Shown one piece after another: positions 1 to 8,428 of a stretch of DNA of 64,000 bases. The DNA is from Prevotella sp. P2-180 (GTDB taxonomy: Bacteria; Bacteroidota; Bacteroidia; Bacteroidales; Bacteroidaceae): positions 62,001 to 126,000 of the forward strand of contig NZ_NPJI01000034.1 in the NCBI RefSeq assembly GCF_002251435.1, given 5' to 3'. Below the pieces are notes generated by a model that did no database searches, was not told where the DNA came from, and was given only the letters and a program-made list of their open reading frames with translations. The position numbers were made by a program, and so were the translations under genes. Position 1 is the stretch's first letter. Every line of letters begins with the position of its first letter.

Positions 1-97
1 TTATGTCGTTTGACTTATATACACGGTTAAACTCTGCTGCACAACTGCTCAGCAGAGTAGCGCATACAATTAATATGATAAATGCGTACTTTTTCAT
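1..97 (-). CDS. bamD: BamD-like outer-membrane lipoprotein, 5' end only (partial)
   Basis: Only the first 32 codons lie in the window; the gene continues past base 1. Translation from the ATG at 97 gives a basic start, a hydrophobic stretch and a lipobox (LLSSC, Cys19), followed by AAEFNRVYKSND. The N-V-Y-K-S/T-N-D string just after the lipid-anchored Cys is what Bacteroidales BamD (outer-membrane protein assembly, TPR lipoprotein of the BAM complex) looks like. The lipoprotein signal is seen directly; the BamD identity is inferred from the short N-terminus. It is divergent from uvrB with about 125 bp between starts. Confidence 0.55.
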   Translation of the reverse strand, partial: MKKYAFIILIVCATLLSSCAAEFNRVYKSNDI

Positions 98-210
98 GTT
101 TTTGTCTTTTGTGTGTGCAAAAGTACTCATTTTCTATTATATTTCAAAGCAAAACATGTTTTTTTTGCAAAAAAATCGGCAAATATAACGTTTATTACGC
201 CGAAAAAGTG

Positions 211-218
211 TAATTTTG
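211..218 (+). promoter_or_regulatory. -7 box of uvrB
   Basis: TAATTTTG matches the Bacteroidota -7 consensus TAnnTTTG. Its last base is only 6 nt before the uvrB ATG, so the transcript may be leaderless or nearly so. Confidence 0.6.
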
Positions 219-223
219 CATTT

Positions 224-2275
224 ATGAGTAAATTTATACTGACTTCTAAGTATCATCCCACTGGTGATCAACCTGAGGCAATAAGACAGTTGGTCGAGGG
301 GGTTGAAAGAGGTGACAAGGCACAGGTGCTGCTCGGTGTTACCGGTTCCGGGAAAACCTTTACCGTGGCTAATGTTATTGCAAAGGTTGAAAAACCCACC
401 CTGGTCATCAGCCACAACAAGACATTGGCCGCCCAACTTTACGAGGAGATGAGAGGATTCTTCCCCCAGAATGCCGTGGAATATTATGTTAGCTACTATG
501 ACTACTACCAGCCTGAGGCTTACTTGCCGGCAAGCGATACTTATATTGAGAAAGATCTTGCCATAAACGAGGAAATTGACCGTCTCAGACTTAGGGCGGT
601 TTCATCGCTACTGTCTGGTAGGAGAGACGTGGTGGTTATTTCGTCGGTGAGCTGTATTTATGGTATGGGAAGCCCCATCGCTCTTTCCGAAAATGTCATT
701 GAGATTCACTGCGGACAGACACTAGACAGAAACATGCTGTTGAGAAGACTCGTACAGGCTCTATATACAAGAAACGACATGGAGTTGGCCAGGGGTAACT
801 TCAGGGTTAAGGGTGATGTGGTGGACATCGCTCCCGCTTATAGCGAGTCGATAGTGAGAATTTCTTTCTGGGACGACGAAATCGACGCCATCGAGGAACT
901 CGACGCCATGACCATGACAAGATTGGCGAAGTTTGAGGAATACAGAATATTCCCGGCAAACTTGTTTATGACAACTCAAGAACAGACAAATATCGCCATC
1001 CGACACATACAAGACGACCTCGTGCAACAAATAGCATATTTCCAAGACCTTGGTGACAATATCAAGGCTGAACGTATTAAGGAGAGAGTGGAATATGACA
1101 TGGAGATGATAAAGGAACTGGGACACTGCTCGGGTATTGAGAATTATTCCAGATATTTCGACGGAAGACAAGCTGGTGAAAGACCTTATTGCCTGCTCGA
1201 CTTCTTCCCTGAGGATTTTCTTATGGTAATAGACGAAAGCCATGTCAGCGTGCCACAAATTAATGCCATGTATGGTGGCGACAGGGCAAGAAAGAGAAAC
1301 CTCGTGGAATACGGATTCAGACTGCCTGCTGCCTTCGACAACAGACCGCTGACTTTTGAGGAATTTAAAAGCATGACCAATCAGGTGATATATGTTTCGG
1401 CAACGCCTGCCGATTATGAACTCGCTGAGACAGAAGGGGTAGTGGTGGAACAGGTGATAAGACCTACAGGACTGCTTGACCCGGAAATTGATGTAAGAAA
1501 GAGCGAAAACCAAATAGACGACCTTACAGACGAAATCCTCACGAGGTCGAAAAGAGATGAACGTGTACTTGTTACCACACTCACAAAACGTATGGCAGAA
1601 GAACTGACAGAATACCTCATGGCACAAGGCATACAGACTGCATATATACATAGCGACGTAGCAACACTCGACCGTGTGAAAATATTGGAAGACCTCAGGG
1701 CTGGTGTATACAACGTGCTTGTGGGAGTGAACCTGCTGCGTGAGGGACTTGATCTGCCTGAGGTATCGCTTGTGGCCATACTCGATGCAGACAAAGAGGG
1801 CTTCCTTAGAAGCAAAAGAAGTCTGACGCAGACTGCTGGACGTGCCGCAAGAAACGTAAACGGAAAGGTGATCATGTATGCCGACACCATAACAAAAAGC
1901 ATGCAGGAAACTATTGACGAGACAAACCGCAGAAGAATTAAACAGCTTCATTTCAACGAAGTAAACCATATCGTGCCGAAACAGATAGAGAAAAACTCCA
2001 AAAGCCTGCTGCGCAACGAGGCGGGCGCTCAAGATACAAAGGAAACGAAAAAATCATCAGTTTATACCATGTCATCGTATTCAGAACCTCTGGAAGGCAC
2101 TTTCGCAGCCGACCCAATAATCAAGAAGATGACTCCAGAACAACTTAGAAAGAGCATAGCCAACACTACAAAACTCATGAAAGAGGCTGCAAAAAATCTC
2201 GATTTCATACAGGCTGCACAATATAGAGATGAGATAATCAGACTGAACAGCTTGCTGGATGAGAAAAACGGGTAA
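224..2275 (+). CDS. uvrB: UvrABC excision nuclease subunit B
   Basis: UvrB is the helicase-like damage-verification subunit of nucleotide excision repair; it is loaded by UvrA and recruits UvrC. The 683-residue product has Walker A GVTGSGKT at residues 38-45, the beta-hairpin YYDYYQPEAYLP near residue 90 that clamps the damaged strand, the DEAD-type motif VIDESH, helicase motif VI (QTAGRAARN), and a C-terminal UVR motif (KLMKEAAKNLDF) that contacts UvrC. An upstream in-frame start at 113 would add 37 residues unlike any UvrB, so the ATG at 224 (MSKFILTS) is chosen. No ribosome-binding site is obvious, and the -7 box sits almost on the start codon. Confidence 0.97.
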   Translation: MSKFILTSKYHPTGDQPEAIRQLVEGVERGDKAQVLLGVTGSGKTFTVANVIAKVEKPTLVISHNKTLAAQLYEEMRGFFPQNAVEYYVSYYDYYQPEAYLPASDTYIEKDLAINEEIDRLRLRAVSSLLSGRRDVVVISSVSCIYGMGSPIALSENVIEIHCGQTLDRNMLLRRLVQALYTRNDMELARGNFRVKGDVVDIAPAYSESIVRISFWDDEIDAIEELDAMTMTRLAKFEEYRIFPANLFMTTQEQTNIAIRHIQDDLVQQIAYFQDLGDNIKAERIKERVEYDMEMIKELGHCSGIENYSRYFDGRQAGERPYCLLDFFPEDFLMVIDESHVSVPQINAMYGGDRARKRNLVEYGFRLPAAFDNRPLTFEEFKSMTNQVIYVSATPADYELAETEGVVVEQVIRPTGLLDPEIDVRKSENQIDDLTDEILTRSKRDERVLVTTLTKRMAEELTEYLMAQGIQTAYIHSDVATLDRVKILEDLRAGVYNVLVGVNLLREGLDLPEVSLVAILDADKEGFLRSKRSLTQTAGRAARNVNGKVIMYADTITKSMQETIDETNRRRIKQLHFNEVNHIVPKQIEKNSKSLLRNEAGAQDTKETKKSSVYTMSSYSEPLEGTFAADPIIKKMTPEQLRKSIANTTKLMKEAAKNLDFIQAAQYRDEIIRLNSLLDEKNG

Positions 2276-2324
2276 AAAAGTGTTAATATTTATGCATGGT
2301 TACACATATTTAAAAATATATTAG

Positions 2325-2332
2325 TAACTTTG
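2325..2332 (+). promoter_or_regulatory. -7 box for the DUF4468-porin operon
   Basis: TAACTTTG, 33 bp before the ATG of the DUF4468 gene; standard Bacteroidota -7 element. Confidence 0.65.
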
Positions 2333-2364
2333 CCAAATAATTACAAGTATAACAAACGAATAAT

Positions 2365-2988
2365 ATGAAAAAAATAGTATTTGCAATTTTGTTCATGATG
2401 CCTTTTACGACAATGGCTCAAGACAATACATGGGAACGAATAGAAATCGAAGAGACTGATGAAACAAAAGTCAATCCCGACTTGAAATATCTAGAAGGTG
2501 CTGTGCCCATGGTGAACGGAAAGGTGGAATTCTCCACAGTCATTAAGGCGCCTGGAAAAAATAAAGAACAAATTTATGATATAACAAAAAAATATCTCAC
2601 AAAAATGACCACCGAACCTAACCAGACAGAGTTTAGCAGAGTGGTGATTGACAATCCTGAAAAAGGAGAATTGTGTGGGGCTTTCCAAGAGTGGCTCGTA
2701 TTCAAAAGTACGTCGCTATCGCTCGACAGAACCCGTTTTTTCTTCAATCTCGTGGCTGAATGCAAAAACGGCGAATTAGAATTGAGAATGATACGCATCC
2801 ACTATCTCTATGAGGAGGAAAGAGACCCGCAGACTTATAAGGCCGAAGAATGGATTACCGACGAATATGCTCTTAACAAGAAAAAAGACAAACTGCTAAG
2901 AATAAGCGGCAAATTCAGAAGAAAAACTATAGATAGAAAGGATTTCATCTTCAATAAGTTCGACAACCTTTTAAATAGTAACAAATGA
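2365..2988 (+). CDS. DUF4468-domain exported protein
   Basis: The 207-residue product has a signal peptide (MKKIVFAILF...TTMAQ, cleavage after residue ~18) followed by a single domain resembling DUF4468 with its TBP-like fold: VPMVNGKVEFSTVI, an I-Y-D-I-T-K-K-Y-L helix and the C-G-A-F-Q-E-W-L strand. Function of the family is unknown; the signal peptide predicts a periplasmic location. It is the first gene of a three-gene run whose next members overlap it by 4 bp (ATGA) and then follow directly, so translation is probably coupled. Confidence 0.75.
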   Translation: MKKIVFAILFMMPFTTMAQDNTWERIEIEETDETKVNPDLKYLEGAVPMVNGKVEFSTVIKAPGKNKEQIYDITKKYLTKMTTEPNQTEFSRVVIDNPEKGELCGAFQEWLVFKSTSLSLDRTRFFFNLVAECKNGELELRMIRIHYLYEEERDPQTYKAEEWITDEYALNKKKDKLLRISGKFRRKTIDRKDFIFNKFDNLLNSNK

Positions 2989-3239
2989 CAAACGATAACT
3001 CTAAGAAAATAGATGAACTGGTAGAGACGCAAATGCGCCACAGACGACCGGACGACTTTGACAAAAAAGAGCAGATGATGCTCAGAATAAGAAACGTGCT
3101 CAATATCGTTTTCATGATACTCGCTGTGGTTGGGGCAGTGGTATACATTAAGGTTGACCTCGAAACGGGAGGTTGGATTATCGGTACAGCAGTAGTAATC
3201 AAAACTGTTGAAGTAGCTTTAAGATTATTCAAGGTTTAA
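2985..3239 (+). CDS. Small two-helix inner-membrane protein
   Basis: 84 residues. A charged N-terminal half (KKIDELVETQMRHRR) precedes two hydrophobic segments at about residues 38-55 (VLNIVFMILAVVGAVVYI) and 62-80. No family recognised. The ATG overlaps the DUF4468 stop codon by 4 bp, and the stop is followed directly by the porin start at 3240. This packing suggests a co-expressed envelope unit. Confidence 0.7.
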   Translation: MTNDNSKKIDELVETQMRHRRPDDFDKKEQMMLRIRNVLNIVFMILAVVGAVVYIKVDLETGGWIIGTAVVIKTVEVALRLFKV

Positions 3240-5594
3240 ATGAAAAAATTAGCAATATTACTTGTCGCAACTCTTATACATACCTTGGCAATGGCACAGG
3301 GGTTCGACCGCATAGATACCAACGGCAACGGGACCTTCACTCCCGACGGTGGCGACAACCGTAATTTCAACAAACACAATAACGACACCACTAAAAACAA
3401 AGAAGTGCCTAAGGGTATCAGAGTGTGGACCATAGATAGAAAATTTGGCGACACAATGCCAGCCGTGCCCGACACATTGCATCATCTGTTTATGAACTCC
3501 ATTTTCAATACCGGAAGGTATGGGGAATATAACACCACTGGTAATAACTATACACCCAGAATCAACCGTATCGTAATTGATAGGCAGATTACAGACCAGT
3601 TTGCTTTCGTGCAACCTTATGACTACGTTACCTTCCAACCTGATACTTACCACTTCACCAATACGCTCTCACCACTGACAAACATCAAATATGATAATTG
3701 TGGCGACAAAACAAATGGTGAAGATCATATCGATGCAAAATTTGCCGTCAATGCCGACAAAAAACTCGGTTTTGGCTTCGACTTAAACTATTCTTACGCT
3801 CGTGGCTACTATAGTAACCAAAGCACTTCGCATTTCGGAGCATTGTTATACGGTTCGTATGATGGTGACAGATACAAAATGCATACCATGTTTTCTACTT
3901 ACCACAGAAAAGTAGCAGAAAACGGCGGCCTGACCGATGACCAGTATGTTACAAAACCAGACATCTTCGAAGACCGACTTGCGACAAACGAAATGCCTAC
4001 TATACTACAGCAAAACTGGAACCGAAACAATAGCTTCCATTTCTTTCTTACACACCGCTATAGCGTAGGGTTCTACAGAAAAGTAAAAATGACCGAAGAA
4101 GAAATTAAGGCCAAGAAATTTGCTCAACAGTCGAAAATTGACAATGAAGACAAAGACGGGAAAGACAAAAAACTATCTGGACAGAGAAAAATAAAACCCG
4201 AGTCTGAGCCTAAAGGTAGACCTGAAGGTGCGGCAATTGCAGGCAACGAACCTGAACAAAACAATACTCTCACAACAGACTCTACAAGAGTGAAAATTGG
4301 GTCGAAAGAACAAATGGACAGTCTAATGGCTGCAAAAGCTTTACAGGACTCCATCGACGCAACTATGAAGAAAGAATATGTGCCTGTAACAAGCTTTATT
4401 CATACTCTTGACTTCAACAACTACGACCATATCTATCAGGCATATAGCTCGCCTAACGATTACTATATGAATACATATTATGACAAGAATGCTGATAATG
4501 TGTATGCCGGCGACTCTATCTATGACCAAACTAAACTCACTCAGGTGAAAAACACTTTCGCTATTGCAATGCTCGAAGGTTTTAACAAGTGGGTCAAGGC
4601 AGGGCTGAAAATCTTTGCTTCACATGAACTCAGAAAGTTTACAATGCCTGACATTGTGAAAGCTACAGACGTGGGCGATAACGACATGGTAGTGATGGGA
4701 AAATGGAACGAAAACAACATTAGCATCGGTGGACAACTTGTTAAATCGCTTGGCAACACTTTCCACTATAATCTCATGGCGGAAACATGGCTCGCCGGTG
4801 AGGATGCAGGACAACTGAAGGTGGACTTCGCCACCGACCTTAACTTCAAACTCTGGGGCGACACGGTCACTCTGGCTGCTAAGGCTCATTTCTATAATCT
4901 TCACCCCGTATTCCTGCAACGTCACTATCACTCTAAACACCTTTGGTGGGATAACGACAACCTTGGCAAGGAAACAAGAACAAGAGTGGAAGGCTTGTTC
5001 TCTTACAGAAAAACAAACACGAGACTGCGTGTAGCTATTGAGGAAATACAAAACCATACTTACCTCGGCATGAGCTACGATCGTACTACAAACTCACTGA
5101 CTAACATGAACGTCGAAGTGATGCAGTGCGGAAGCAATATCAATCTCATCACGGCTCAACTGATGCAAGACTTCAGACTGGGACCTCTGAACTGGGAAAA
5201 CGTGGTGACATGGCAAAACTGTAGCCAAAATGACGTGCTGCCCGTTCCAAGTATCAACATTTTCACCAACTTATACCTAAAGTTTAAAATTGCTGGAGTG
5301 CTGGCTTGTGAACTCGGAGCCGATGCAACGTTCTTTACAAAATACTATGCTCCTGACTATAGTCCGCAACTCAGCCAGTTTGCAGTGCAACAAACAGCCG
5401 ATAGCCGTGTTGAGCTTGGAGGTTATCCTTTTGTAGACATATATGCCAACATGCATTTAAAGCATACACGATTCTTTATCATGTTCAGTCATTTCAATGC
5501 AGGAAGTGGTAGCAGAATGCAATTTCTCGCACCTCACTATGCCACAAACAACAGCATAATGAGATTTGGACTTTCATGGAATTTTTTCAATTAA
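3240..5594 (+). CDS. Putative outer-membrane porin (Porin_10-like)
   Basis: 784 residues with a signal peptide (MKKLAILLVATLIHTLAMAQ). The mature part is rich in alternating aromatic/polar beta strands and ends in W-N-F-F-N, i.e. a terminal aromatic typical of outer-membrane barrels. The N-terminal region (GIRVWTIDRKFGDTMP, PDTLHHLF, ANEMPT-like segment) resembles the Bacteroidota 'putative porin' family. A low-complexity charged loop (residues ~290-345, many K, E and D) interrupts the barrel and is probably an extracellular or periplasmic insertion. It starts immediately after the stop of the small membrane protein gene. Confidence 0.78.
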   Translation: MKKLAILLVATLIHTLAMAQGFDRIDTNGNGTFTPDGGDNRNFNKHNNDTTKNKEVPKGIRVWTIDRKFGDTMPAVPDTLHHLFMNSIFNTGRYGEYNTTGNNYTPRINRIVIDRQITDQFAFVQPYDYVTFQPDTYHFTNTLSPLTNIKYDNCGDKTNGEDHIDAKFAVNADKKLGFGFDLNYSYARGYYSNQSTSHFGALLYGSYDGDRYKMHTMFSTYHRKVAENGGLTDDQYVTKPDIFEDRLATNEMPTILQQNWNRNNSFHFFLTHRYSVGFYRKVKMTEEEIKAKKFAQQSKIDNEDKDGKDKKLSGQRKIKPESEPKGRPEGAAIAGNEPEQNNTLTTDSTRVKIGSKEQMDSLMAAKALQDSIDATMKKEYVPVTSFIHTLDFNNYDHIYQAYSSPNDYYMNTYYDKNADNVYAGDSIYDQTKLTQVKNTFAIAMLEGFNKWVKAGLKIFASHELRKFTMPDIVKATDVGDNDMVVMGKWNENNISIGGQLVKSLGNTFHYNLMAETWLAGEDAGQLKVDFATDLNFKLWGDTVTLAAKAHFYNLHPVFLQRHYHSKHLWWDNDNLGKETRTRVEGLFSYRKTNTRLRVAIEEIQNHTYLGMSYDRTTNSLTNMNVEVMQCGSNINLITAQLMQDFRLGPLNWENVVTWQNCSQNDVLPVPSINIFTNLYLKFKIAGVLACELGADATFFTKYYAPDYSPQLSQFAVQQTADSRVELGGYPFVDIYANMHLKHTRFFIMFSHFNAGSGSRMQFLAPHYATNNSIMRFGLSWNFFN

Positions 5595-5746
5595 CGTGAT
5601 TTCTTGCAATGACCGCAATCGTCGCAACCATTATGCCCTTTGCCGAAAATTAGTTTTACTATTCGGTAAAGGGCATATGCTATTGATAATGCCACAACTA
5701 TGGTGGTAATGATATTCTGAACGTCCATATTAATATCTAAAGACAT
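5591..5746 (-). CDS. FeoB-associated Cys-rich-like small membrane protein
   Basis: 51 residues from the ATG at 5746 (MSLDINMD). One transmembrane helix (residues ~11-34) is followed by a short Cys-rich tail C-D-D-C-G-H-C. This matches the layout of FeoB-associated Cys-rich membrane proteins (one helix plus CxxC motifs), although no feoB is nearby. A longer TTG-started form from 5788 would overlap the lipid kinase stop; the ATG form is preferred. It converges with the porin, overlapping it by 4 bp at the stop codons. Confidence 0.6.
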   Translation of the reverse strand: MSLDINMDVQNIITTIVVALSIAYALYRIVKLIFGKGHNGCDDCGHCKKSR

Positions 5747-5784
5747 TGTGTCACTAAACAATGTTGATGGTCCAACCGCAAAAG

Positions 5785-6822
5785 TCAATTTCCTGTTAGC
5801 TTGCGGAGAAGCGCCTTGTTGATGGCCTGTATGCGCCTGCCTTGTTTCTCTATGTCCTCGCGTACATTATTTATATTATTAAAGAAGATGGAAAAAGCAT
5901 TGAGCATCTGGTTGGGCTGTCGCGGATCTTCTGTCTCATCGGGATTGGTGATGATGCGTATGCCTTGCGCTTCTATATGCACGTCGATGTCTGAGCCTGT
6001 CATAATCGGATCGCCGTCAAAATGTATTGCCCCAGGCTTGCTGCGATGGATATGAATGCTTTTCGCACGGAAGGTCTTTATCTTTGAGTTCATGTCTAAT
6101 GTACGGTTCATAAGGTCGATGCTTATCTGTGGAGCGTCGAAGGCAGTAAAAGGCTCCATCACAATCACATCCATCAGACCATCGGTCATGGTGGCCTTCG
6201 GTGCTATATACGCATTGTTACCATACTGACTTGCATTGGCGCAAGCTATGAGATAAGCCTTATACTTCTTTGTGCCTGTTTCGTCTTCCACTTCGTAAGT
6301 CTCCGGCTTGTATTTCAGTCCCTCACGCAGCACATTTTCTATATATGTGATAGGGCCACGCTTTCCAGCCTCTGCAAATTTCAAGGAGATGAATGCGTCA
6401 AATCCCATGCCGCAGGTACAGAAAAACGGCAGATTGTTGATTACGCCATAGTCAAGAGCTTCTATCTTGCAGTTGTTGATAATGTCGATGGCCTTTCTCG
6501 GGTCGAGAGGAATACACAAATGTCGTGCAAGCCCATTGCCGGAACCACAAGGTATTATACCCAATGCCGTCTGAGTATGGACTATAGAACGGGCCACCTC
6601 GTTGATGGTACCGTCGCCACCCACTGCCACTACAATGTCGGTATTGGCATCCACACATTGTTTTGCTATGTCGGCAGCATGTCCTGGATATTCAGTAAAC
6701 AACACCTTATGACAGAACTTCTCCTTGTTGAGAGTGCTGTCAATAAGTGCGGGCAACTGCATCTTGCTTTGAGTTCCCGAATGTGGGTTTAAGATGAATA
6801 CAATACTACTCTTTTTCTTCAT
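5785..6822 (-). CDS. YegS/BmrU-family lipid (diacylglycerol/sphingoid) kinase
   Basis: 345-residue member of the DAGK catalytic family. It shows FILNPHSG near the N-terminus, the nucleotide-binding motif VAVGGDGTINEV, IIPCGSGNGLARHL, and the C-terminal FDGDP motif. These enzymes phosphorylate diacylglycerol or sphingoid bases with ATP. The ATG at 6822 (MKKKSSIVF) fits the family; the longer ORF start at 6990 would run into the divergent gene. The head-to-head neighbour is serine palmitoyltransferase, so a role on sphingolipids is possible but only inferred from position. Confidence 0.85.
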   Translation of the reverse strand: MKKKSSIVFILNPHSGTQSKMQLPALIDSTLNKEKFCHKVLFTEYPGHAADIAKQCVDANTDIVVAVGGDGTINEVARSIVHTQTALGIIPCGSGNGLARHLCIPLDPRKAIDIINNCKIEALDYGVINNLPFFCTCGMGFDAFISLKFAEAGKRGPITYIENVLREGLKYKPETYEVEDETGTKKYKAYLIACANASQYGNNAYIAPKATMTDGLMDVIVMEPFTAFDAPQISIDLMNRTLDMNSKIKTFRAKSIHIHRSKPGAIHFDGDPIMTGSDIDVHIEAQGIRIITNPDETEDPRQPNQMLNAFSIFFNNINNVREDIEKQGRRIQAINKALLRKLTGN

Positions 6823-6829
6823 ATAAGTG

Positions 6830-6837
6830 CAAAAATA
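6830..6837 (-). promoter_or_regulatory. -7 box of the lipid kinase gene
   Basis: On the minus strand this reads TATTTTTG; its last base is 8 nt before the ATG at 6822, again implying a leaderless or very short leader transcript. Confidence 0.55.
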
Positions 6838-6932
6838 ATGTTTTTTGCGCAAAATAATAGTCATTATTGGACTAAAAATACCTAAAAGGTGCATTTTTTT
6901 AGAAAAAAGCACATTATTTGGCAAAAAATTAG

Positions 6933-6940
6933 TAACTTTG
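6933..6940 (+). promoter_or_regulatory. -7 box of the serine palmitoyltransferase gene
   Basis: TAACTTTG, 41 bp before the ATG at 6982. Directly upstream (6889-6912) is an imperfect hairpin, GTGC-A-T7/A6-GCAC, lying between the two divergent promoters. Confidence 0.6.
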
Positions 6941-6981
6941 CCGCCTAAATTATAAGAAAAAGAATAAGAGACCTTTATAAA

Positions 6982-8169
6982 ATGGGACAATTACAAGAAA
7001 GATACAAGAGCTATCGCGAGCCTCAGAAATTCATGGAGGCGGGTGTGTATCCCTATTTCCGCGAGATTACCGGAAAACAAGGAACAGAAGTAGAGATGGG
7101 TGGGCATAAGGTGCTGATGTTCGGCTCTAATGCCTATACTGGTCTTACAGGCGACCAGCGCGTAATTGATGCAGCCAAGAAGGCACTCGACCAATATGGT
7201 TCGGGATGTGCAGGAAGCCGCTTCCTTAATGGCACACTTGACCTCCATGTCAAGTTGGAAAAGGAATTGGCAGAATTTGAGAGCAAGGATGATGCACTCT
7301 GTTTCTCTACAGGCTTTTCGGTTAATGCTGGTGTCATTGCCATGGTTGTAGGACGCAATGACTATGTTATTTGTGACGACCGCGACCATGCAAGTATCGT
7401 TGACGGAAGAAGATTGTCTTTCGCCCATCAGTTAAAGTACAAGCATAACGACATGGAGGATCTCGAGAAGATTCTTCAAAAGCTCCCTTATGAGGCTATT
7501 AAACTGATTGTTGTTGATGGTGTGTTCTCAATGGAGGGCGACCTTGCCAACCTTCCTGAAATCGTCAAGTTGAAGCATAAATACAATTGCTCGATTATGG
7601 TGGACGAGGCCCACGGACTGGGCGTGTTTGGCAGAGAGGGTAGAGGGGTGTGCGACCATTTCGGACTGACTGACGAAGTAGACCTTATAATGGGTACATT
7701 CTCGAAGTCGCTCGCAAGTATCGGTGGTTTTATAGCCGGTGATGCCGACACAATCAACTTTTTGCGTCATACATGCCGCACATATATTTTCAGTGCATCA
7801 GATACTCCTGCTGCTACTGCGGCTGCGCTTGAGGCATTGCATATCGTGCGCTCGGAGCCTGAAAGAATCGAGGCATTGTGGAAGGTGACAAAGTATGCGC
7901 TTAAGCGATTCAAGGAAGAGGGCTTTGAAATAGGCGACACTGAGAGTCCTATCATTCCACTTTATGTAAGAGATGTGGAGAAAACATTCATTGTCACTGC
8001 AAGGGCATTTGACAGTGGAGTGTTTATTAATCCGGTGATTCCTCCTGCATGTGCCCCTCAGGATACACTCGTGAGATTCGCTCTTATGGCCACCCATACC
8101 GAAGAACAAGTGGAAAGAGGCGTACAAATACTCACTAAGGTATTTAAAGAGCAAAAAATTGTTAAATAA
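6982..8169 (+). CDS. spt: Serine palmitoyltransferase (sphingolipid synthesis)
   Basis: PLP enzyme of the alpha-oxoamine synthase family that condenses serine with an acyl-CoA to 3-ketosphinganine, the first step of sphingolipid synthesis. The 395-residue product has MFGSNAYTGLTGD and the GSGCAGSRFLNG motif near the start, the PLP-aspartate region DEAHGLGVFG (residues ~208-217) and the Schiff-base lysine in TFSKSLASIGG (Lys242). KBL and AONS are close relatives. The FREITGKQGTEVEM-type N-terminus and the whole sequence match Bacteroidales SPT rather than KBL. It sits head-to-head with a lipid kinase, 159 bp between starts. Confidence 0.88.
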   Translation: MGQLQERYKSYREPQKFMEAGVYPYFREITGKQGTEVEMGGHKVLMFGSNAYTGLTGDQRVIDAAKKALDQYGSGCAGSRFLNGTLDLHVKLEKELAEFESKDDALCFSTGFSVNAGVIAMVVGRNDYVICDDRDHASIVDGRRLSFAHQLKYKHNDMEDLEKILQKLPYEAIKLIVVDGVFSMEGDLANLPEIVKLKHKYNCSIMVDEAHGLGVFGREGRGVCDHFGLTDEVDLIMGTFSKSLASIGGFIAGDADTINFLRHTCRTYIFSASDTPAATAAALEALHIVRSEPERIEALWKVTKYALKRFKEEGFEIGDTESPIIPLYVRDVEKTFIVTARAFDSGVFINPVIPPACAPQDTLVRFALMATHTEEQVERGVQILTKVFKEQKIVK

Positions 8170-8203
8170 TTGCGAAATATTTGCAAGGCTCAGAAAAAGT
8201 TCG

Positions 8204-8211
8204 TACCTTTG
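8204..8211 (+). promoter_or_regulatory. -7 box of tRNA-Pro
   Basis: TACCTTTG, 42 bp before the mature 5' end of tRNA-Pro. Confidence 0.6.
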
Positions 8212-8253
8212 CACTCGCAAAACAGAAAGGGCTTCTTTCTGAGACTTGCAAAA

Positions 8254-8326
8254 CGAGGTGTAGCGCAGTTGGTAGCGTTCCTGGTTTGGGACCAGGCTGT
8301 CGCAGGTTCGAGTCCTGTCACCTCGA
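8254..8326 (+). tRNA. tRNA-Pro (anticodon TGG)
   Basis: Cloverleaf seen directly: acceptor CGAGGTG/CACCTCG with discriminator A, D-arm GCGCAGTTGGTAGCG, anticodon stem CCTGG/CCAGG with loop TTTGGGA (anticodon TGG), and T-arm CAGG-TTCGAGT-CCTG. CCA is not encoded. It is followed directly by a U-rich terminator hairpin. Confidence 0.97.
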
Positions 8327-8327
8327 C

Positions 8328-8362
8328 AAAAAGAAGAATCTTTAATGGTTCTTCTTTTTTTT
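8328..8362 (+). terminator. Rho-independent terminator of tRNA-Pro
   Basis: AAAAAGAAGAA / TTCTTCTTTTT stem with a ~10-nt loop, running into a T tract. Confidence 0.8.
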
Positions 8363-8396
8363 TATCTTTTCTTTTGGTGGTATCAATTATTAGTTG

Positions 8397-8404
8397 TATC
8401 TTTG
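8397..8404 (+). promoter_or_regulatory. -7 box of the AraC-type sensor gene
   Basis: TATCTTTG, 25 bp before the ATG at 8429; a TTTTGG about 21 bp upstream could be the -33 element. Confidence 0.6.
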
Positions 8405-8428
8405 CATATCAATACCTAAGCAATACAT

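Noticed and set aside
761..2032. Long minus-strand open frame opposite uvrB (423 codons)
   Set aside because: Lies wholly within uvrB; its translation is Cys/His/Ser-rich with no domain, as expected from a shadow of biased codons.
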